A stretch of DNA of 64,000 nucleotides, taken from assembly GCA_027214255.1 (NCBI GenBank), contig JAPWHL010000009.1, positions 1-64,000 on the forward strand, in the 5' to 3' direction. A program made the translations under genes and the position numbers. This document shows, in pieces, positions 8,133-17,524 of the stretch. This stretch comes from Roseovarius aestuarii. GTDB taxonomy: Bacteria > Pseudomonadota > Alphaproteobacteria > Rhodobacterales > Rhodobacteraceae. How positions within the stretch are numbered: position 1 is the stretch's first letter; each line of letters opens with the position of its first letter. Below the pieces are notes generated by a model. That model was not told the DNA's origin, ran no database searches, and was given only the letters and a program-made list of their open reading frames with translations.

Positions 8133-9146
8133 TTAGATGGTGACCCAACGGTCAGCGTTGTCGAAGGCAAAGTCGTACCCACCCAGGGCCGCTGCGCCGC
8201 CTGTGTGCAGGAATACCACGCGTTCGCCTTTGAACGTGCCCTTGCGCGCCAGATCAATCAGGCCCGCTGCACCCTTGGCGGAATAGCAAGGATCCAAAAG
8301 AATGCCTTCCAACTCGGCAAACATACGGATCGCTTCGATGCCGCTCTCGGTGGGCAGGCCATAGCCGTCGCCGACGTAATCGGTGTTGGCCATCACATCT
8401 TCGCGTTTGACCACCCCGGGACAGCCCAGTTTCTCGGCGGTTTTACAGGCCAGATCATAAACCATCTGTTCCTGCTTGGGTTGCGGTGCGCGGGTGCCGA
8501 TGCCCAGAACGGGGATTTGGGCGTTCATCGCGCACAAGCCGGTCACAAGGCCGGCCTGTGTGCCTGACGAACCGGTTGCGTGCGTCAGCCGGTCGATCAC
8601 CAGCCCCGCGTTGTTGGCCTGACTTACCAGTTCGAAGGCGCAGTTCACATATCCCAAGGCACCGGTCGGGTTAGATCCGCCACCGGGAATGACATAGACG
8701 TTGTGGCCTTCGGCGCGTTTCTTTTCCGCGGCGCGTTCCATTTCACCGGGCATGTCGTGACCGGCAGGGAATTTTTCGGTGGTTGCGCCGTGCAGGTGAT
8801 CCAGCAACACGTTGCCGTTGGTGTTGTAGTTCGAGTTGTTATAGCCGGTTCGATCCTCCAGCAGGATATGACAGCCAAGACCCAGTTTGGCGGCATAGGC
8901 CGCAGTTTGACGACCGTGATTGGTTTGCGTCGCACCTTGGGTCATGACCATGTCGGCGCCTTGCTCCAGCGCTTCGGCCATCAGGAATTCCAGTTTGCGG
9001 GTCTTGTTGCCGCCAGTGGACATGCCAGTGCAATCATCGCGCTTGATCCACAGCTCGACGCCAAGTTCTTTGGACAGACGCTTCATCGGCTCCAGCGGTG
9101 TGGGCAGGTGGGCAAGGTGTACGCGCGGGAATCTGGACAGGTGCAT
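8133..9146 (-). CDS. cuyA: L-cysteate sulfo-lyase CuyA (PLP-dependent)
   Basis: A 337-residue fold-type II PLP enzyme of the D-cysteine desulfhydrase/ACC deaminase family. The PLP-lysine block [13 protein letters not shown] (residues 43-55), [19 protein letters not shown], the phosphate-binding [14 protein letters not shown] and the C-terminal [13 protein letters not shown] are present. CuyA splits L-cysteate into pyruvate, sulfite and ammonium; close relatives act on D-cysteine. The CuyA assignment rests on overall resemblance and on the neighbouring CuyZ-type exporter and HpsN-like dehydrogenase. AAAGGA precedes the ATG. The upstream regulator frame runs 113 bases into this gene. D-cysteine desulfhydrase activity remains possible. 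Confidence 0.82.
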   Translation of the reverse strand: MHLSRFPRVHLAHLPTPLEPMKRLSKELGVELWIKRDDCTGMSTGGNKTRKLEFLMAEALEQGADMVMTQGATQTNHGRQTAAYAAKLGLGCHILLEDRTGYNNSNYNTNGNVLLDHLHGATTEKFPAGHDMPGEMERAAEKKRAEGHNVYVIPGGGSNPTGALGYVNCAFELVSQANNAGLVIDRLTHATGSSGTQAGLVTGLCAMNAQIPVLGIGTRAPQPKQEQMVYDLACKTAEKLGCPGVVKREDVMANTDYVGDGYGLPTESGIEAIRMFAELEGILLDPCYSAKGAAGLIDLARKGTFKGERVVFLHTGGAAALGGYDFAFDNADRWVTI

Positions 9147-10140
9147 TGTGGGATCCTTTTGGATGGGATGTGTGAATACGTGAAACGGAATTGGTTGTTA
9201 GTTGCGCCCGCCGCCGTGAGGGGGACACGCCAAACTCGATACCATAAACTTTCGCAAAGCTCGAAGAGCTCCCAAAGCCGCAGGCCACTGCGATTTCGGT
9301 GATGGGCAAGGCGGTTTGTTCTATAAGAGTCTTGGCGCGGCGCAGGCGCAGCGATCGATAGAATGCCATCGGAGTCTGTCCGAGGTATGCTTTGAACTTG
9401 CGTTCGAACTGGCGTATCGAAACCCCGGAAATGGCCGCCAAATCCGTCATCGCAAGCGGCTCTTCCAGATTGCTCTCCATGGCTGCGATTGCTGTTTCCA
9501 GCTTGATCAAGCGCAGGGCGTTGACATCGTTTTCACTACGCGGCTGGCGGGCACCATCGTCACGGATACGATCCATCAACATGATATTGCTTACCGCCTG
9601 AGACAGCCAGCTGGACCGTGGCGCGACGATCTGGCTTAGAATGATGTCCGCAGCGGACGCCATGCCAGCCGCAGTCGTGATGCGCCCAAGTTTGGTAAAC
9701 AGGGGCAGTTTATCATGTTGATCGCAGGTGGCTGAGGACCAGACTTGGTGATCTTCCCAATGGGTGGTGATCCAGTTCGCCTCGGGGTTCAGGCCGCGCC
9801 AAGCAGCCGCAGCGTCTGACATCAGGATGATGCTCTGGCCCATGCGTTCGCACCACCGCAGGCGGGTACGCAGCTTGTTGAAACAGGCACCAATGCCGGT
9901 GCCGCCCAGCACCACCAGATAATCTGACAAAACGGCATCATCTGTCGGTAGCGGGTCGGCCTGTACGAACATTCCGCCCTTGCCTTCGACCACGTCAGTT
10001 TCGGTCGTCGTGCACAGATTAACATCAAAGCGGATGCCATGGCCAAGCCGATTGGCGATGCGCAGGACATCCTGCACCATCGCCAGTTCGGTGGGAACGA
10101 ACCCTTGTTCCACCAGAACAGTGACCTGAACCTCGACCAT
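9034..10140 (-). CDS. GlxA-family AraC-type transcriptional regulator
   Basis: 368 residues. An N-terminal DJ-1/PfpI-like amidotransferase-fold domain (about 1-185) acts as a ligand sensor, and a C-terminal AraC HTH pair follows (about 215-315: [20 protein letters not shown] and [20 protein letters not shown]). The fold family includes GbdR and CdhR, activators of glycine betaine and carnitine catabolism, which fits the oxidase seven bases upstream. Family members normally stop soon after the second HTH. This one runs about 50 more residues of low-complexity basic sequence, overlapping cuyA by 113 bases. The probable reason is loss of the original stop. It probably activates this operon in response to the substrate. 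Confidence 0.85.
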   Translation of the reverse strand: MVEVQVTVLVEQGFVPTELAMVQDVLRIANRLGHGIRFDVNLCTTTETDVVEGKGGMFVQADPLPTDDAVLSDYLVVLGGTGIGACFNKLRTRLRWCERMGQSIILMSDAAAAWRGLNPEANWITTHWEDHQVWSSATCDQHDKLPLFTKLGRITTAAGMASAADIILSQIVAPRSSWLSQAVSNIMLMDRIRDDGARQPRSENDVNALRLIKLETAIAAMESNLEEPLAMTDLAAISGVSIRQFERKFKAYLGQTPMAFYRSLRLRRAKTLIEQTALPITEIAVACGFGSSSSFAKVYGIEFGVSPSRRRAQLTTNSVSRIHTSHPKGSHNAPVQIPARTPCPPAHTAGADEASVQRTWRRAVDQAR

Positions 10141-10147
10141 GATCCGG

Positions 10148-12583
10148 TTAGCCCCGCATCAGGGAATAGTCAGGATCATAGGGCGAGGGCGCGATGACTT
10201 CGACATTCACAAGGTCTCCGTACAGATCCAGTTGCATGATGCTGCCCGGTGAGGCCAGCGCAGGATCGACAAAGCCATAGGCCAGATTCATGCCAACCCG
10301 ATGTCCCCAATCGCCTGAGGTGATTGTGCCGACGACCGTATCACCCTGCATCAGCGAGGCACCGCCATGGGCCGGGGCATGGGTGGCATCGACCTTTAAT
10401 GTCACCAGCGTCTTGCGATGTCCTTCGGCGTGTCGTTTCAACAGAGCGTCTTTGCCGATGAAGGTGGGTTTCTCCAGTTTCACAAAGCGATCCAGCGCCG
10501 TTTCAAACGGGTCGAACTCGGTCAGAAGGTCGGCTTTCCAGTGCAGGAAACCTTTCTCCATCCGCATTGATTCAACCGCACGTGCGCCAAACAGTTTCAG
10601 GCCGTGTGCCTCGCCCGCTTTGCGCAATGCCAGATAGGCGGCATAAAGCGACGCGTTGGGTACGTGGATTTCATAGGCCAGTTCGCCAGAGAAACTGACG
10701 CCCAGAACCGTTGCCGGGGCAAATCCAATAAAGCACTCACGCGCGCTTAGCCATGGAAAGGCCGTACGCGACCAGTCACCGCGCGAACAGGCAGATAGCA
10801 CATCACGCGCCTTGGGGCCTGCCAGAACCAAAATGGCCTGATCGTTGGTCAGGCTGCGAATTTGGACATCTTCGTCGGATGACAGGTGTTTTTGCAACCA
10901 GTCCATGTCGTGCAGTTCGCTGGCCGCAGCGGACCCGTACCACACGCGCGCAGGCCCGCGATCGCTGGCAGGCAGGTTGGCAACCGTTGCTTCGCCTTTG
11001 ACCATGCCGTGTTCGTTCAGCAGATACCCCAGCCCGACGCGGCCATCCCGTTTGGTGACGGCCCCACAGAACATCCGATCAAGGAACGCATGGCGATCCG
11101 CGCCGGTGATCTCGAACCGGTTAAAGCCGTTGACCTCGCAAAGGCCGACGTTTTCTTGCACGTTTTTGATTTCGGCGGCGACGACGTTGAATGCTTCGTC
11201 AAAGTTGAAGCTTAGTGTTGGGTGAAAATCGGGAGACGGTTTGATATAATCTACGCGCTCCCAGCCATTCACAACTGTAAATTCGGCTCCTTCGGCGGCC
11301 ATGATTGGCGTTAGCGGTGTGGTTTTGGCCGGGCGGCCCGCTGGACGGTGTTCGTGCGGAAAGTGAAACCGGAACTCGTTTTGATAGTCTTCGATTGCCT
11401 TCAGCGCCGTCAACTCGACATTGGTATGTCCGGTAAAGCGGCGCGGGTCGATGACCCATGTGTCATAGCACGCTTCGCCATGCACAATCTGTTGCGCCAA
11501 AAGCCAGCCATGCCCACCGCCTTCGCCCAGACCGGCCCGCAGGCCAATGATGCAGAATGCATTGCGTTTACCTGGAATCGGACCAACAAGCGGCGCGCCG
11601 TCGATTGTGTAAGTAATCGGGCCGTTCACGACCCGCTTGATGCCGACCTCTGTCAGCACTGGCATCCGCTCGAACGCGCCTTCCAGCACATCCATTACGC
11701 GCTCTAGATCGTCAGGGCACAGGTCGTTGGAGAAGTCCGGGCTGATTCCGTCCATGCCCCATGTCCGACAATCCTGTTCGTAAAAACCTACCAGAAGGCC
11801 GTTTTTTTCCTGACGGGAATAGTAATCTGAGATTGGGCAGCGTAGCAGGGGCATCCGGTGGCCTGCCTCAACGATGGCCGGAATATCCTCAGTTACAAAA
11901 TACTGATGTTCCATCGAGGCGACAGGGTGATGCACGCCCATCATCGCACCGACTTCGTTCACGCGATACCCGCAGGCGTTCACAACGATATCGGCGTCGA
12001 TGGTGCCCTTGTCGGTTTCAACTGTCCACGTGTCGTCTGCTTTCTGGGTCAGACCGGTGACTGTGGTCTGGCGGTACACTTCGGCGCCTGCCTTGCGCGC
12101 ATGAAAGGCCAGTGCCTGACACAGCTGTGCAGGGTCGATATCGCCGTCTTCGCCATCCCAAAGACCGCCCAGCAGGTTGTCGGTCGAAATCAGTGGGTGA
12201 CGGCGCGCGCATTCTTCGGCGTCGATCACTTCGTAGGTCACCCCCATGCCGCGCGCCATGGATGCAAAATGACGATAGCCCTGCATCTGTGCTTCGGTGT
12301 TGGCCAGACGGATTCCACCATCTCCGTGGTGATACCCCACGGGATACTCCGGATCGTCACGCAATTTTTTGTAAAGGGCGATGGAATGGCTTTTCAGGCC
12401 CACCATGGTCTGGTTGGCGCCAAAGTTCGTCACCTGAGCAGCTGAATGCCACGTGGTGCCCGAGGTCAGTTCGTCGCGTTCGATCAAAACGACATCACTC
12501 CAACCCTCCTGCGTCAAGTGATAGAGAGTCGAGCAGCCGGCGATGCCGCCACCGATAACAACAACTTTGGTTCGCGATTTCAT
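10148..12583 (-). CDS. FAD- and folate-dependent amine oxidase/demethylase (dimethylglycine dehydrogenase family)
   Basis: 811 residues: a DAO-type FAD domain (1-370; dinucleotide motif VVVIGGGIAGCSTLYHL), an FAO_M linker (about 373-430), a GcvT-like tetrahydrofolate domain (about 440-710) and a GcvT C-terminal barrel (720-805). TSGTTWHSAAQ keeps the His that carries covalent FAD in dimethylglycine and sarcosine dehydrogenases. Such enzymes oxidatively remove N-methyl groups and hand the one-carbon unit to folate. It is first in the minus-strand operon, followed 7 bases later by the GlxA regulator and then cuyA. The divergent gene is an MttB-type methyltransferase. The likely substrate is a secondary or tertiary N-methylated amine, possibly sulfonated. 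Confidence 0.85.
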   Translation of the reverse strand: MKSRTKVVVIGGGIAGCSTLYHLTQEGWSDVVLIERDELTSGTTWHSAAQVTNFGANQTMVGLKSHSIALYKKLRDDPEYPVGYHHGDGGIRLANTEAQMQGYRHFASMARGMGVTYEVIDAEECARRHPLISTDNLLGGLWDGEDGDIDPAQLCQALAFHARKAGAEVYRQTTVTGLTQKADDTWTVETDKGTIDADIVVNACGYRVNEVGAMMGVHHPVASMEHQYFVTEDIPAIVEAGHRMPLLRCPISDYYSRQEKNGLLVGFYEQDCRTWGMDGISPDFSNDLCPDDLERVMDVLEGAFERMPVLTEVGIKRVVNGPITYTIDGAPLVGPIPGKRNAFCIIGLRAGLGEGGGHGWLLAQQIVHGEACYDTWVIDPRRFTGHTNVELTALKAIEDYQNEFRFHFPHEHRPAGRPAKTTPLTPIMAAEGAEFTVVNGWERVDYIKPSPDFHPTLSFNFDEAFNVVAAEIKNVQENVGLCEVNGFNRFEITGADRHAFLDRMFCGAVTKRDGRVGLGYLLNEHGMVKGEATVANLPASDRGPARVWYGSAAASELHDMDWLQKHLSSDEDVQIRSLTNDQAILVLAGPKARDVLSACSRGDWSRTAFPWLSARECFIGFAPATVLGVSFSGELAYEIHVPNASLYAAYLALRKAGEAHGLKLFGARAVESMRMEKGFLHWKADLLTEFDPFETALDRFVKLEKPTFIGKDALLKRHAEGHRKTLVTLKVDATHAPAHGGASLMQGDTVVGTITSGDWGHRVGMNLAYGFVDPALASPGSIMQLDLYGDLVNVEVIAPSPYDPDYSLMRG

Positions 12584-12660
12584 AGGAAGCGCCTCTGATT
12601 CATTTTACGGGAATAAGGGGTGCAAGGCGGTAAGGCCGCAATCCGTATTATGGTAAGTCG

Positions 12661-12672
12661 CAAAATTTCGAA
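12661..12672. promoter_or_regulatory. 12-base motif shared by the two intergenic regions of the amine island
   Basis: CAAAATTTCGAA lies in the divergent region between the FAD oxidase and mttB. The identical 12 bases occur at 15328-15339 between the lysR gene and the ABC transporter. An AT-rich run flanks both. It is a candidate operator for the adjacent LysR or GlxA-type regulator. Confidence 0.45.
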
Positions 12673-12762
12673 TAATATATTTGATGAATTAGTACAAAGT
12701 GGGAATGCTTTGCCTTCTCGTCAGCAAAGTACCTTCACTCCGCCTGAAACAGGAGGGGTGCT

Positions 12763-14280
12763 ATGACAGAACAACGCGCAAGACGAACCGGACGGCGGGA
12801 ACGCATGGCACTGCGTGCGGCAGGGCCGGCATCGGATCCATGCCCGCCCGGTCAAATCGGTGGAAGCTACAAGCCACTGACCGACGCCGAAGTGCAGAAA
12901 ATCTACGGTACTGCGCTGGATTTGCTGGAAAAGCTCGGAATGGGCGATGTCCCTTCTCGTTTGTACACTGACTTGCTGGCGGTTGGGGCAATCGATAACG
13001 GCGCTGGGCGTGTTCTGTTTCCACCCACGTTGGTCCAGACCGCGATTGATCAGGCAGCCAAGACGTTTGTCCTGCACGGACGTGATCCCGAACGTTCGAT
13101 CGAGGTGGGCGGTAATCGCGTTCACTTTGGCACTGGCGGTGCTGCGGTCCAGACATTGGACATGGACAGCGGCATCTATCGGCCCTCAACCCTGACGGAT
13201 TTGCACAACTTCACACGATTGCAAGACACGCTGGCGAATGTCAGTTGGTTCACCCGCTGTTGTGTGGCGACAGATGTGCCGGATAACTTTGATCTGGACG
13301 TTAATACCGTTTACGCCCTGCTTAAGAACACGACCAAGCCGACGGCCACGTCTTTCACCTTGGCTGAACATGTGGATCCGATCGTTAAAATGCTGGACAT
13401 CGCCGCAGGCGGGCCAGGTGCGTTCGCCAAACGCCCGTTTATGAAGGCCCATATCAGCCCGGTTATTTCACCTATGCGTTACGGCGAAGATGCAGTGGAC
13501 GTGGTCTATGAGTGCATCAAGCACAACATCCCGATGTCCTGTATCACCGCGGCACAGGCCGGGGCGACTGCGCCTGCTACGTTGGCCGGATTTCTGGCAC
13601 AGTCGCTGGCTGAAACATTGGCCAGCCTTGTAATGGTGCACGCGATCCAGCCCGGCTTTCCGATGGTGTTCTCCAACTGGCCGTTGGTCGTTGACCTACG
13701 CACCGGATCGTTTTCAGGCGGGAGCGGCGAAACCGCCGTGCTGAACGCGGCCTCGGCGCAATTGTCCAACTGGCTGGGTTTGCCGTCCGGCGTGGCCTGT
13801 TCAATGACCGACGCCAAGGCGATTGATGCGCAATACGGCGCGGAAAAAGGGATTACCTCGTTGGCTGCGGCCCTAGCAGGGGGCAATTTGATTTATGAAA
13901 GCTCGGGGATGACGGCATCCCTTCTGGGCGCTAGCTTTGAGGCCTTTGTTCTGGATGACGAAATGCATTCGGCCACCTATCGCGCATTGCGCGGAATCGA
14001 AGTGACCGACGAAAACCTTGGCTTTGACGTGATCTGTGATGCGGTTCTAGGGGCGGGACATTTTCTGGGCAATCAGCATACCTATGCCGCTATGGAGCGC
14101 GATTATTTCTATCCGTCGCTGGCGGATCGTGATGAGCCACGCACATGGGCCGAGAACGGGGCTCAAGATGCGTGGGGCAGGGCGCGCGCCCGTGCGCAGG
14201 ATATCCTGCAACGTCACCAGCCTGCATATCTGAGCGATGAGCAAGACAAGGCAATCCGCGCCCAGTTCAACATTCTTTGA
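12763..14280 (+). CDS. MttB-family methylamine:corrinoid methyltransferase, non-pyrrolysine type
   Basis: A 505-residue TIM-barrel methyltransferase of the trimethylamine methyltransferase superfamily. Blocks include YKPLTDAEVQKIYGTALDLL, a glycine-rich FGTGGAAVQTLD, FMKAHISPVISPMRYGEDAV and FSGGSGETAVLNAASAQLSNWL. The frame has no internal TAG, so it is a non-Pyl member like MtgB, which transfers methyl from glycine betaine, or MtpB, which uses proline betaine. AGGAGGGG precedes the ATG. It is divergent from the FAD/GcvT oxidase and convergent with lysR. No corrinoid-binding MttC-like protein or activase is in the window, so the acceptor must be encoded elsewhere. The substrate is probably a quaternary amine. 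Confidence 0.85.
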   Translation: MTEQRARRTGRRERMALRAAGPASDPCPPGQIGGSYKPLTDAEVQKIYGTALDLLEKLGMGDVPSRLYTDLLAVGAIDNGAGRVLFPPTLVQTAIDQAAKTFVLHGRDPERSIEVGGNRVHFGTGGAAVQTLDMDSGIYRPSTLTDLHNFTRLQDTLANVSWFTRCCVATDVPDNFDLDVNTVYALLKNTTKPTATSFTLAEHVDPIVKMLDIAAGGPGAFAKRPFMKAHISPVISPMRYGEDAVDVVYECIKHNIPMSCITAAQAGATAPATLAGFLAQSLAETLASLVMVHAIQPGFPMVFSNWPLVVDLRTGSFSGGSGETAVLNAASAQLSNWLGLPSGVACSMTDAKAIDAQYGAEKGITSLAAALAGGNLIYESSGMTASLLGASFEAFVLDDEMHSATYRALRGIEVTDENLGFDVICDAVLGAGHFLGNQHTYAAMERDYFYPSLADRDEPRTWAENGAQDAWGRARARAQDILQRHQPAYLSDEQDKAIRAQFNIL

Positions 14281-14287
14281 CGAAGCC

Positions 14288-15262
14288 CTAGGTCAGCAAC
14301 TTGAAGCTGTCCACCAACCAAGGGTTGCTTTGATGAAAGGGCACAATTGCGTGATCCCGTATCAGGCTGCGCATTTTGCTGTCGACAAGTTCGACCACGG
14401 ATCGTGAACAGTCCGGTGTCGAGACTATGGCCAAGGTGCGCGAAAAGCTTTTGCCCGGAAACCGATGCATGCGCAGCCGTGATTGAAACCGTTTGGCCCG
14501 CGCGAACAAAAGGGGGGTCGTGATCGTCCAGCCGGCCCCGGCCGCAACCATGGCCATAAGCGTCTGGTTGTTGCTGCATTCAAATTTATGCGGTGACGTT
14601 ACGCCCATTCGGCGCAGTTGGGATTCGATCTGTCGTGCTATCATCAGGTTGCTGGAAAACCGCAGGAAGGGCAGTCTGGTATGTCCTTCGACAATATCGG
14701 AAAGGGATTGCTCGTTGACCAGCGGCAGCACTACGACGAATGGGTCACGCAGCAACGGGCGATCCTGAAGGTCGCTTAGCCGTTCGGTCGGCTCGGTGGT
14801 TATTCCCAAATCCAACTGGCGGTTTCGCAGCATTTCAATAAGGTCAAAGCTGGAACCGGTTTGGTACATGAAATCGCAGGTTGGCATGTTCGTTGACAGG
14901 TAGACGGCCAGTTCCGGAGTAATGTCGCTATCAAAATCCTCGATCGTGCCTAACCTCAGATAGCTAGCCTCAGACACACTTCCGGCCGAGGCTTCAGCCT
15001 TGGCTTTGCGAATGGAAAACAGGGCGCTGTCAATGTTGCGCAAAAAGGCGCGGCCCTTTGGGGTCAGAACCATAGGCCGTCGGGCATGATTGAACAGCTC
15101 TACGCCCAAATTGTCTTCTAGATTGCGCAAATGGTGCGACACTGTGCTGACTGTCAGCCCGCTTTCCCGGGACGCGGCCTGAAGCGAGCCATTCTTGGCG
15201 CAGATCTGAAACAGCTCCAGCGATTTGAGGCTGATATCTTTGGACGATGAAAGGCGTGACAT
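14288..15262 (-). CDS. LysR-family transcriptional regulator
   Basis: 324 residues. The N-terminal winged HTH is at about 12-70 (LKSLELFQICAKNGSLQAA, SHHLRNLEDNLGVELFNHAR), followed by a LysR substrate-binding domain (about 98-305). It is convergent with mttB (7 bases apart) and divergent from the ABC transporter operon, the classic arrangement for a regulator of the neighbouring genes. The CAAAATTTCGAA motif lies in its own upstream region and also upstream of mttB. The ligand is unknown and is likely the transported amine or a breakdown product. Confidence 0.88.
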   Translation of the reverse strand: MSRLSSSKDISLKSLELFQICAKNGSLQAASRESGLTVSTVSHHLRNLEDNLGVELFNHARRPMVLTPKGRAFLRNIDSALFSIRKAKAEASAGSVSEASYLRLGTIEDFDSDITPELAVYLSTNMPTCDFMYQTGSSFDLIEMLRNRQLDLGITTEPTERLSDLQDRPLLRDPFVVVLPLVNEQSLSDIVEGHTRLPFLRFSSNLMIARQIESQLRRMGVTSPHKFECSNNQTLMAMVAAGAGWTITTPLLFARAKRFQSRLRMHRFPGKSFSRTLAIVSTPDCSRSVVELVDSKMRSLIRDHAIVPFHQSNPWLVDSFKLLT

Positions 15263-15327
15263 CAGACGGACCCCAGAGCGCTGTTGAATGAAAGCACATT
15301 ATTAACAAAATATGAAATTATAAATAT

Positions 15328-15339
15328 CAAAATTTCGAA
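15328..15339. promoter_or_regulatory. Second copy of the CAAAATTTCGAA motif
   Basis: Identical to the site at 12661. It sits 66 bases upstream of the lysR start and 103 bases before the transporter start, inside a strongly AT-rich divergent promoter region. This is consistent with a regulator binding site. Confidence 0.45.
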
Positions 15340-15441
15340 CATGCGCATTAAACATCTGTGGGTTTTGAAAAACGTGGAAGCGTCGCTCCGTATTGATGAG
15401 CACGGGCTATTAGCCGCTCAGTCCAACAAAGTGGAGAAGAC

Positions 15442-16404
15442 ATGAAACGACTGATTTTGACAACTGCATGTGTCGTTGGGTTTGCTGCCCCTGCCGTGGC
15501 TGATACCTGTGGTGAAGTGACCATCACTCAGATGGACTGGGCCTCGGCAAACGTGGTGACATCGGTGGCCAAATTCCTGATGGAACAAGGCTATGGCTGT
15601 GATGTGACAGCTGTGCCGTCGTCAACACCGACTGCGCTGACATCAGTTGCCGAAACAGGTACGCCAGACATCCTGACCGAACTGTGGGTCAATACCGCCC
15701 CCGCCTATGACAAGCTGATTGCCGAAGGCAAGCTGGTGGAACTGACCGATGTGCTGTCCGACGGTGGCATCGAAGGGTGGTGGGTGCCCCAATACGTGGT
15801 TGATGCCCATCCCGAAGCCGCCACTTTGGAAGGCATCCTTGCCAATCCAGATCTGGTTGGGGGCCGCTTTGACAACTGTCCGGATGGCTGGGGGTGCCGG
15901 ACGGTCAATGACAACATGAACCGCGTCATCGACATGCAAGGCAATGGGATCGAGGTGTTCGATCATGGATCAGGCGAAACTCTGGCCACGGCGATTGCTT
16001 CGGCATACGCCAACAAAGAGCCATGGTTTGGTTTTTACTGGTCGCCTACCGCCATCTTGGGCAAGTACCCGATGGTGCAGGTCGACATAGCGCCATATGA
16101 GGCCGAGGTTCACACCTGCAACAGCTCGAAAGAATGTGCCGAACCAGGCCTGTCGGCCTATCCAAGTGCAGCTGTGAAAACAGCCGCAACCAACAGCTTT
16201 CAGCAGCGCGAGCCCCAGATTGCCGAACTGATGTCCAACATCAGTTTCACCAACGAGCAGATGAACGGGATTCTGGCATGGATGGAAGACAATAACGCGT
16301 CCGCCGAAGAAGGCGCTGTGTACTTCCTGACCAGCAATAAAGATCTCTGGGCTGACTGGCTGAACGACGCAGCACGCGAAAAACTGTCGGCGGTTTTGAA
16401 GTAA
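15442..16404 (+). CDS. Betaine-type ABC transporter periplasmic binding protein (OpuAC/ProX)
   Basis: 320 residues with a cleavable signal (CVVGFAAPAVAD, cut near residue 20), then an OpuAC-type binding domain. Tryptophans and tyrosines at family cage positions are visible (ITQMDWASANV, TELWVNTAPAYDKL, EPWFGFYWSPTAILGKYPM), as used to hold trimethylammonium groups by cation-pi contacts. Paired cysteines (CPDGWGC; CNSSKEC) suggest disulfides. It starts a three-gene transporter operon with permease and ATPase and is divergent from lysR. Preceding AAAGTGGAGAAG supports the ATG. The ligand may be glycine betaine or another N-methylated zwitterion. Confidence 0.88.
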   Translation: MKRLILTTACVVGFAAPAVADTCGEVTITQMDWASANVVTSVAKFLMEQGYGCDVTAVPSSTPTALTSVAETGTPDILTELWVNTAPAYDKLIAEGKLVELTDVLSDGGIEGWWVPQYVVDAHPEAATLEGILANPDLVGGRFDNCPDGWGCRTVNDNMNRVIDMQGNGIEVFDHGSGETLATAIASAYANKEPWFGFYWSPTAILGKYPMVQVDIAPYEAEVHTCNSSKECAEPGLSAYPSAAVKTAATNSFQQREPQIAELMSNISFTNEQMNGILAWMEDNNASAEEGAVYFLTSNKDLWADWLNDAAREKLSAVLK

Positions 16405-16482
16405 CCCACCATAGTTTGCGTGGCCCGGTCATAACGATGATCGGGCCATGTTGGCGTTATTGAGCAAGCAGGAGAGGCAGCC

Positions 16483-17517
16483 GTGGCGAGCTACGAAAAG
16501 ATATTCGATGGAATTGGCTTGCGGGATTGGTGCGACGCCGACGCGTCCGAATCCCCCATGACCATGGCTCAACTGCTGGCTCAAAGCAGCGGCGGCGCGG
16601 ATGGAGATTCGGGGCCGTCTATACCGTTTCCTTCCCTTGATACGTTACACGAAGCCTGCGCAGCTATCCCGCAATCGCGGGATCTAACTGTAAACGTCGA
16701 GGCCGGATTTCTTGCGATCAAGGACAGCCTGAAGTTCGTTCTTGACCCATTGACGCAGCCTTTGTCGTGGATGTTGGAAGGCGCTCTTTACGCCTTTGCG
16801 ACGATCCCTTGGTGGATATTGATCCCGTTGTTGATTGCCGCAGCATGGTTTGCGACCCGAAAAACAGGTATCACGGTTTTTGTCGCGGTCGCTTTCTTGT
16901 TCTTCGGCATCACGGACCATCTGGATGTCGCATTGCAAACGCTGTCTATCATATTTGTCTGTACCGGGCTGAGCGTCGTGTTGGGCGTACCCATAGGCAT
17001 TTTGATGTCCCGGTCCGACCGGTTTCAGAGAATAATGTTACCCATCCTGGACATGCTACAAACCTTGCCCAGCTTTGTTTATCTTATTCCGCTCATCTTT
17101 TTGTTTTCCGTGACCGAACCCAAATTGTACGGTATCGCAATCATCCTGTACGCGATTGTGCCGGTGATCCGGTTGACCGATCTGGGTATTCGACTGGTTG
17201 ACCCTGATGTGACTGAGGCTGCCGATGCCTTTGGGATGAGTTCCCGACAAAAGCTATATGGTGTGCAACTGCCTCTGGCGCTGCCCAACATCATGGCGGG
17301 GGTAAATCAGACGATCATGATGAGCCTCGCGATGGTGGTGATTGCCTCGCTGGTGTCCGCTCCGGGGTTGGGCGTTCTGGTGCTGCGCGGTATCCGCAAC
17401 CTTGAGTTGGGCGTGGGGCTGGTCGCCGGTTTTGGCATCGTCCTGCTGGCTGTTGTTCTTGATCGTTGCTCAAAGGCCGCATTGCAGCGCATTGATCCAA
17501 CCCATGAAGCGGAATGA
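16483..17517 (+). CDS. Betaine-type ABC transporter permease (ProW/OpuAB)
   Basis: 344 residues. A hydrophilic N-terminal segment of about 75 residues precedes about seven membrane segments and the BPD_transp_1 core (about 150-335). The ATPase-coupling loop follows the pattern EAADAFGMSSRQKLYGVQLP-LALPNIMAGV. The start is GTG at 16483, with AGGAGAGG upstream; an internal ATG at 16558 is less well placed. It lies 78 bases after the binding-protein gene and 7 before the ATPase gene, so the three are co-transcribed. Confidence 0.88.
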   Translation: MASYEKIFDGIGLRDWCDADASESPMTMAQLLAQSSGGADGDSGPSIPFPSLDTLHEACAAIPQSRDLTVNVEAGFLAIKDSLKFVLDPLTQPLSWMLEGALYAFATIPWWILIPLLIAAAWFATRKTGITVFVAVAFLFFGITDHLDVALQTLSIIFVCTGLSVVLGVPIGILMSRSDRFQRIMLPILDMLQTLPSFVYLIPLIFLFSVTEPKLYGIAIILYAIVPVIRLTDLGIRLVDPDVTEAADAFGMSSRQKLYGVQLPLALPNIMAGVNQTIMMSLAMVVIASLVSAPGLGVLVLRGIRNLELGVGLVAGFGIVLLAVVLDRCSKAALQRIDPTHEAE

Positions 17518-17524
17518 TAGACCA

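Noticed and set aside
12763-14280. Possible pyrrolysine-type MttB
   Set aside because: The frame contains no internal TAG, so it is a non-pyrrolysine member.
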